64,000 nt of DNA, from NCBI GenBank assembly GCA_963377175.1, contig CAUJNA010001529.1, positions 1 to 64,000 of the forward strand, read 5' to 3'. Both the position numbers and the translations under genes were made by a program. Shown piece by piece: positions 63,295-64,000 of the stretch; within the stretch, counting starts at the first letter, position 1, and the number at the start of each line of letters is the position of its first letter. The notes below the pieces were generated by a model. It saw only the letters and a program-made list of their open reading frames with translations. It made no database searches and was not told where the DNA came from. The stretch is from Effrenium voratum. Its lineage: Eukaryota; Sar; Dinophyceae; Suessiales; Symbiodiniaceae.

Positions 63295-63650
63295 TGTTGT
63301 TGGTGGTGTTGGTAGTGTTGGTGGTGTTGGTGGTGTTGGTGGTGTTGGTGGTGTTGGTGGTCTTGGTGGTGTTGGTGGTGTTGTTGGTGTTGTTGGTGTT
63401 GTTGGTGTTGTTGATTGTTGGTTTTTGGTTGCTTGTTGCTTGTTGCTTGTTTCTTGTTGTTTGTTGTTTGTTGCTTGGTGGTTGTTGTTTGTTTGTTGTT
63501 GATGATGAGGATGACGATGATGTTGTTGTTGCTGCTGTCGTTGTTGATGGTGGTGGTGTTGGTGTTGTTGTTGGTGTGGGTGTTGCTGTTGGTGTTGTTG
63601 TTGTGGTGGTGTTGTTGTTTTTTCTTGTTCTTGTTCTTGTTCTTGTTCTC
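63295..63650. repeat. TTGGTGGTG / TTGTTGGTG repeat
   Basis: Continuous ttggtggtg-type units followed by decayed G/T text, ending just before normal intron sequence. Confidence 0.9.
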
Positions 63651-63818
63651 AGCCCAGATAGGCTTCGGGGTGGTCCGGGGCGGCCCTGAGGTAAGGTTCC
63701 ACAAGGGCTCCACGAGGGTTCCACCAGGGTTCCAGTTCTGCGGGCGTGAGCACTGAAAAGAGCACCGCACGCTGTTGGGGGTATCACCTGAGCTTGTTGT
63801 TTTTGTTGTTGTCCTAAG

Positions 63819-63902
63819 GACACCTACCGGGCGGACTACGCGCACTCGGAGGGCCAGGCGGCCTTGGGCCGTGATCCTCGGGAGTACATGGTGCAGACCA
63901 AG
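63819..63902 (+). CDS. GOGAT exon, DYAHSEGQ...EYMVQTK segment
   Basis: DTYRADYAHSEGQAALGRDP then REYMVQTK equals the GOGAT block xxFRVDYGHxEAxxxFGKDPRxYxVLTK that follows PWPxW. The acceptor CTAAG ends at 63818. The most likely donor is GC at 63903; the frame stays open a little further to a stop near 63980, so the 3' border is tentative. The rest of the gene is beyond the window. Confidence 0.9.
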
Positions 63903-64000
63903 GCATTCCGTGCCTCCGCCAAGGCTCGCGCGGGATGCGTCGGTGCAGAGCTCGTCCCCAAAACCACAACGAGGTTCCAATAAATTATTTGAGAGTCGTC

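Overview
The window reads as nuclear DNA of a dinoflagellate alga. One host gene runs through all 64 kb on the + strand. Eight short exons, about 640 coding bases in total, spell out consecutive parts of the NAD(P)H glutamate synthase (GOGAT) small-subunit/beta domain: the linker into the first dinucleotide-binding fold, the GSGPAG loop, [38 protein letters not shown], and the segment ending in DYAHSEGQ. The introns between them start with GC or GA and end in AG, the splice style known from dinoflagellates. Two introns are very large, 23.5 kb (2040-25586) and 34.4 kb (29459-63818), and mobile DNA fills most of both.

Intron 3 (2040-25586) holds old inverted and telomere-like repeats (2.3-4.8 kb) and an old Ty1/copia-type LTR retrotransposon, 'element A' (6363-24799, 18.4 kb). 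Element A has LTRs of 183 and 136 bp flanked by the 5-bp duplication CTAAA. Its protease is split by a nested tyrosine-recombinase (DIRS-like) retroelement (about 8105-14167). Downstream of its polymerase lie about 7 kb of decayed accessory ORFs, one of which resembles Tpt1/KptA RNA 2'-phosphotransferase.

Intron 7 (29459-63818) starts as a roughly 4.8-kb G/T-only minisatellite. A second copia element, 'element B', landed inside it (34269-60899, 26.6 kb). Its LTRs are 380 and 332 bp with perfect TGTGATT/AATCACA ends, its target duplication is TGTTA, and it has a polypurine tract and a primer-site candidate. Element B carries AN1-like and CCCH zinc-finger gag ORFs, protease, integrase, a methyltransferase-like domain, a dUTPase, reverse transcriptase, RNase H, and further unknown ORFs. 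The largest accessory ORF (670 codons originally) was later split by a 10.97-kb minus-strand DNA transposon (47026-57991) with a 9-bp duplication, GAAGTTATC. That transposon carries a transposase of a type common in dinoflagellates and several companion ORFs. After element B the minisatellite resumes, followed by CACTCA repeats and a roughly 157-bp GC-rich satellite, before the last GOGAT exon at 63819.

The most unusual signal is a family of tiny perfect hairpins with GATA or GTTA loops (stem, G[A/T]TA, stem). At least 32 with stems of 3 bp or more are scattered through element B, in coding and non-coding sequence alike, and I did not find them in the nested transposon or element A. Other points of note are the dUTPase between integrase and RT of a copia element, a duplicated CPVR module on either side of the integrase, a putative half-tRNA primer-binding site shared by A and B, and an 11-nt match to the dinoflagellate spliced leader inside element B's LTR. 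All family assignments are from reading translations by eye; no database was searched.
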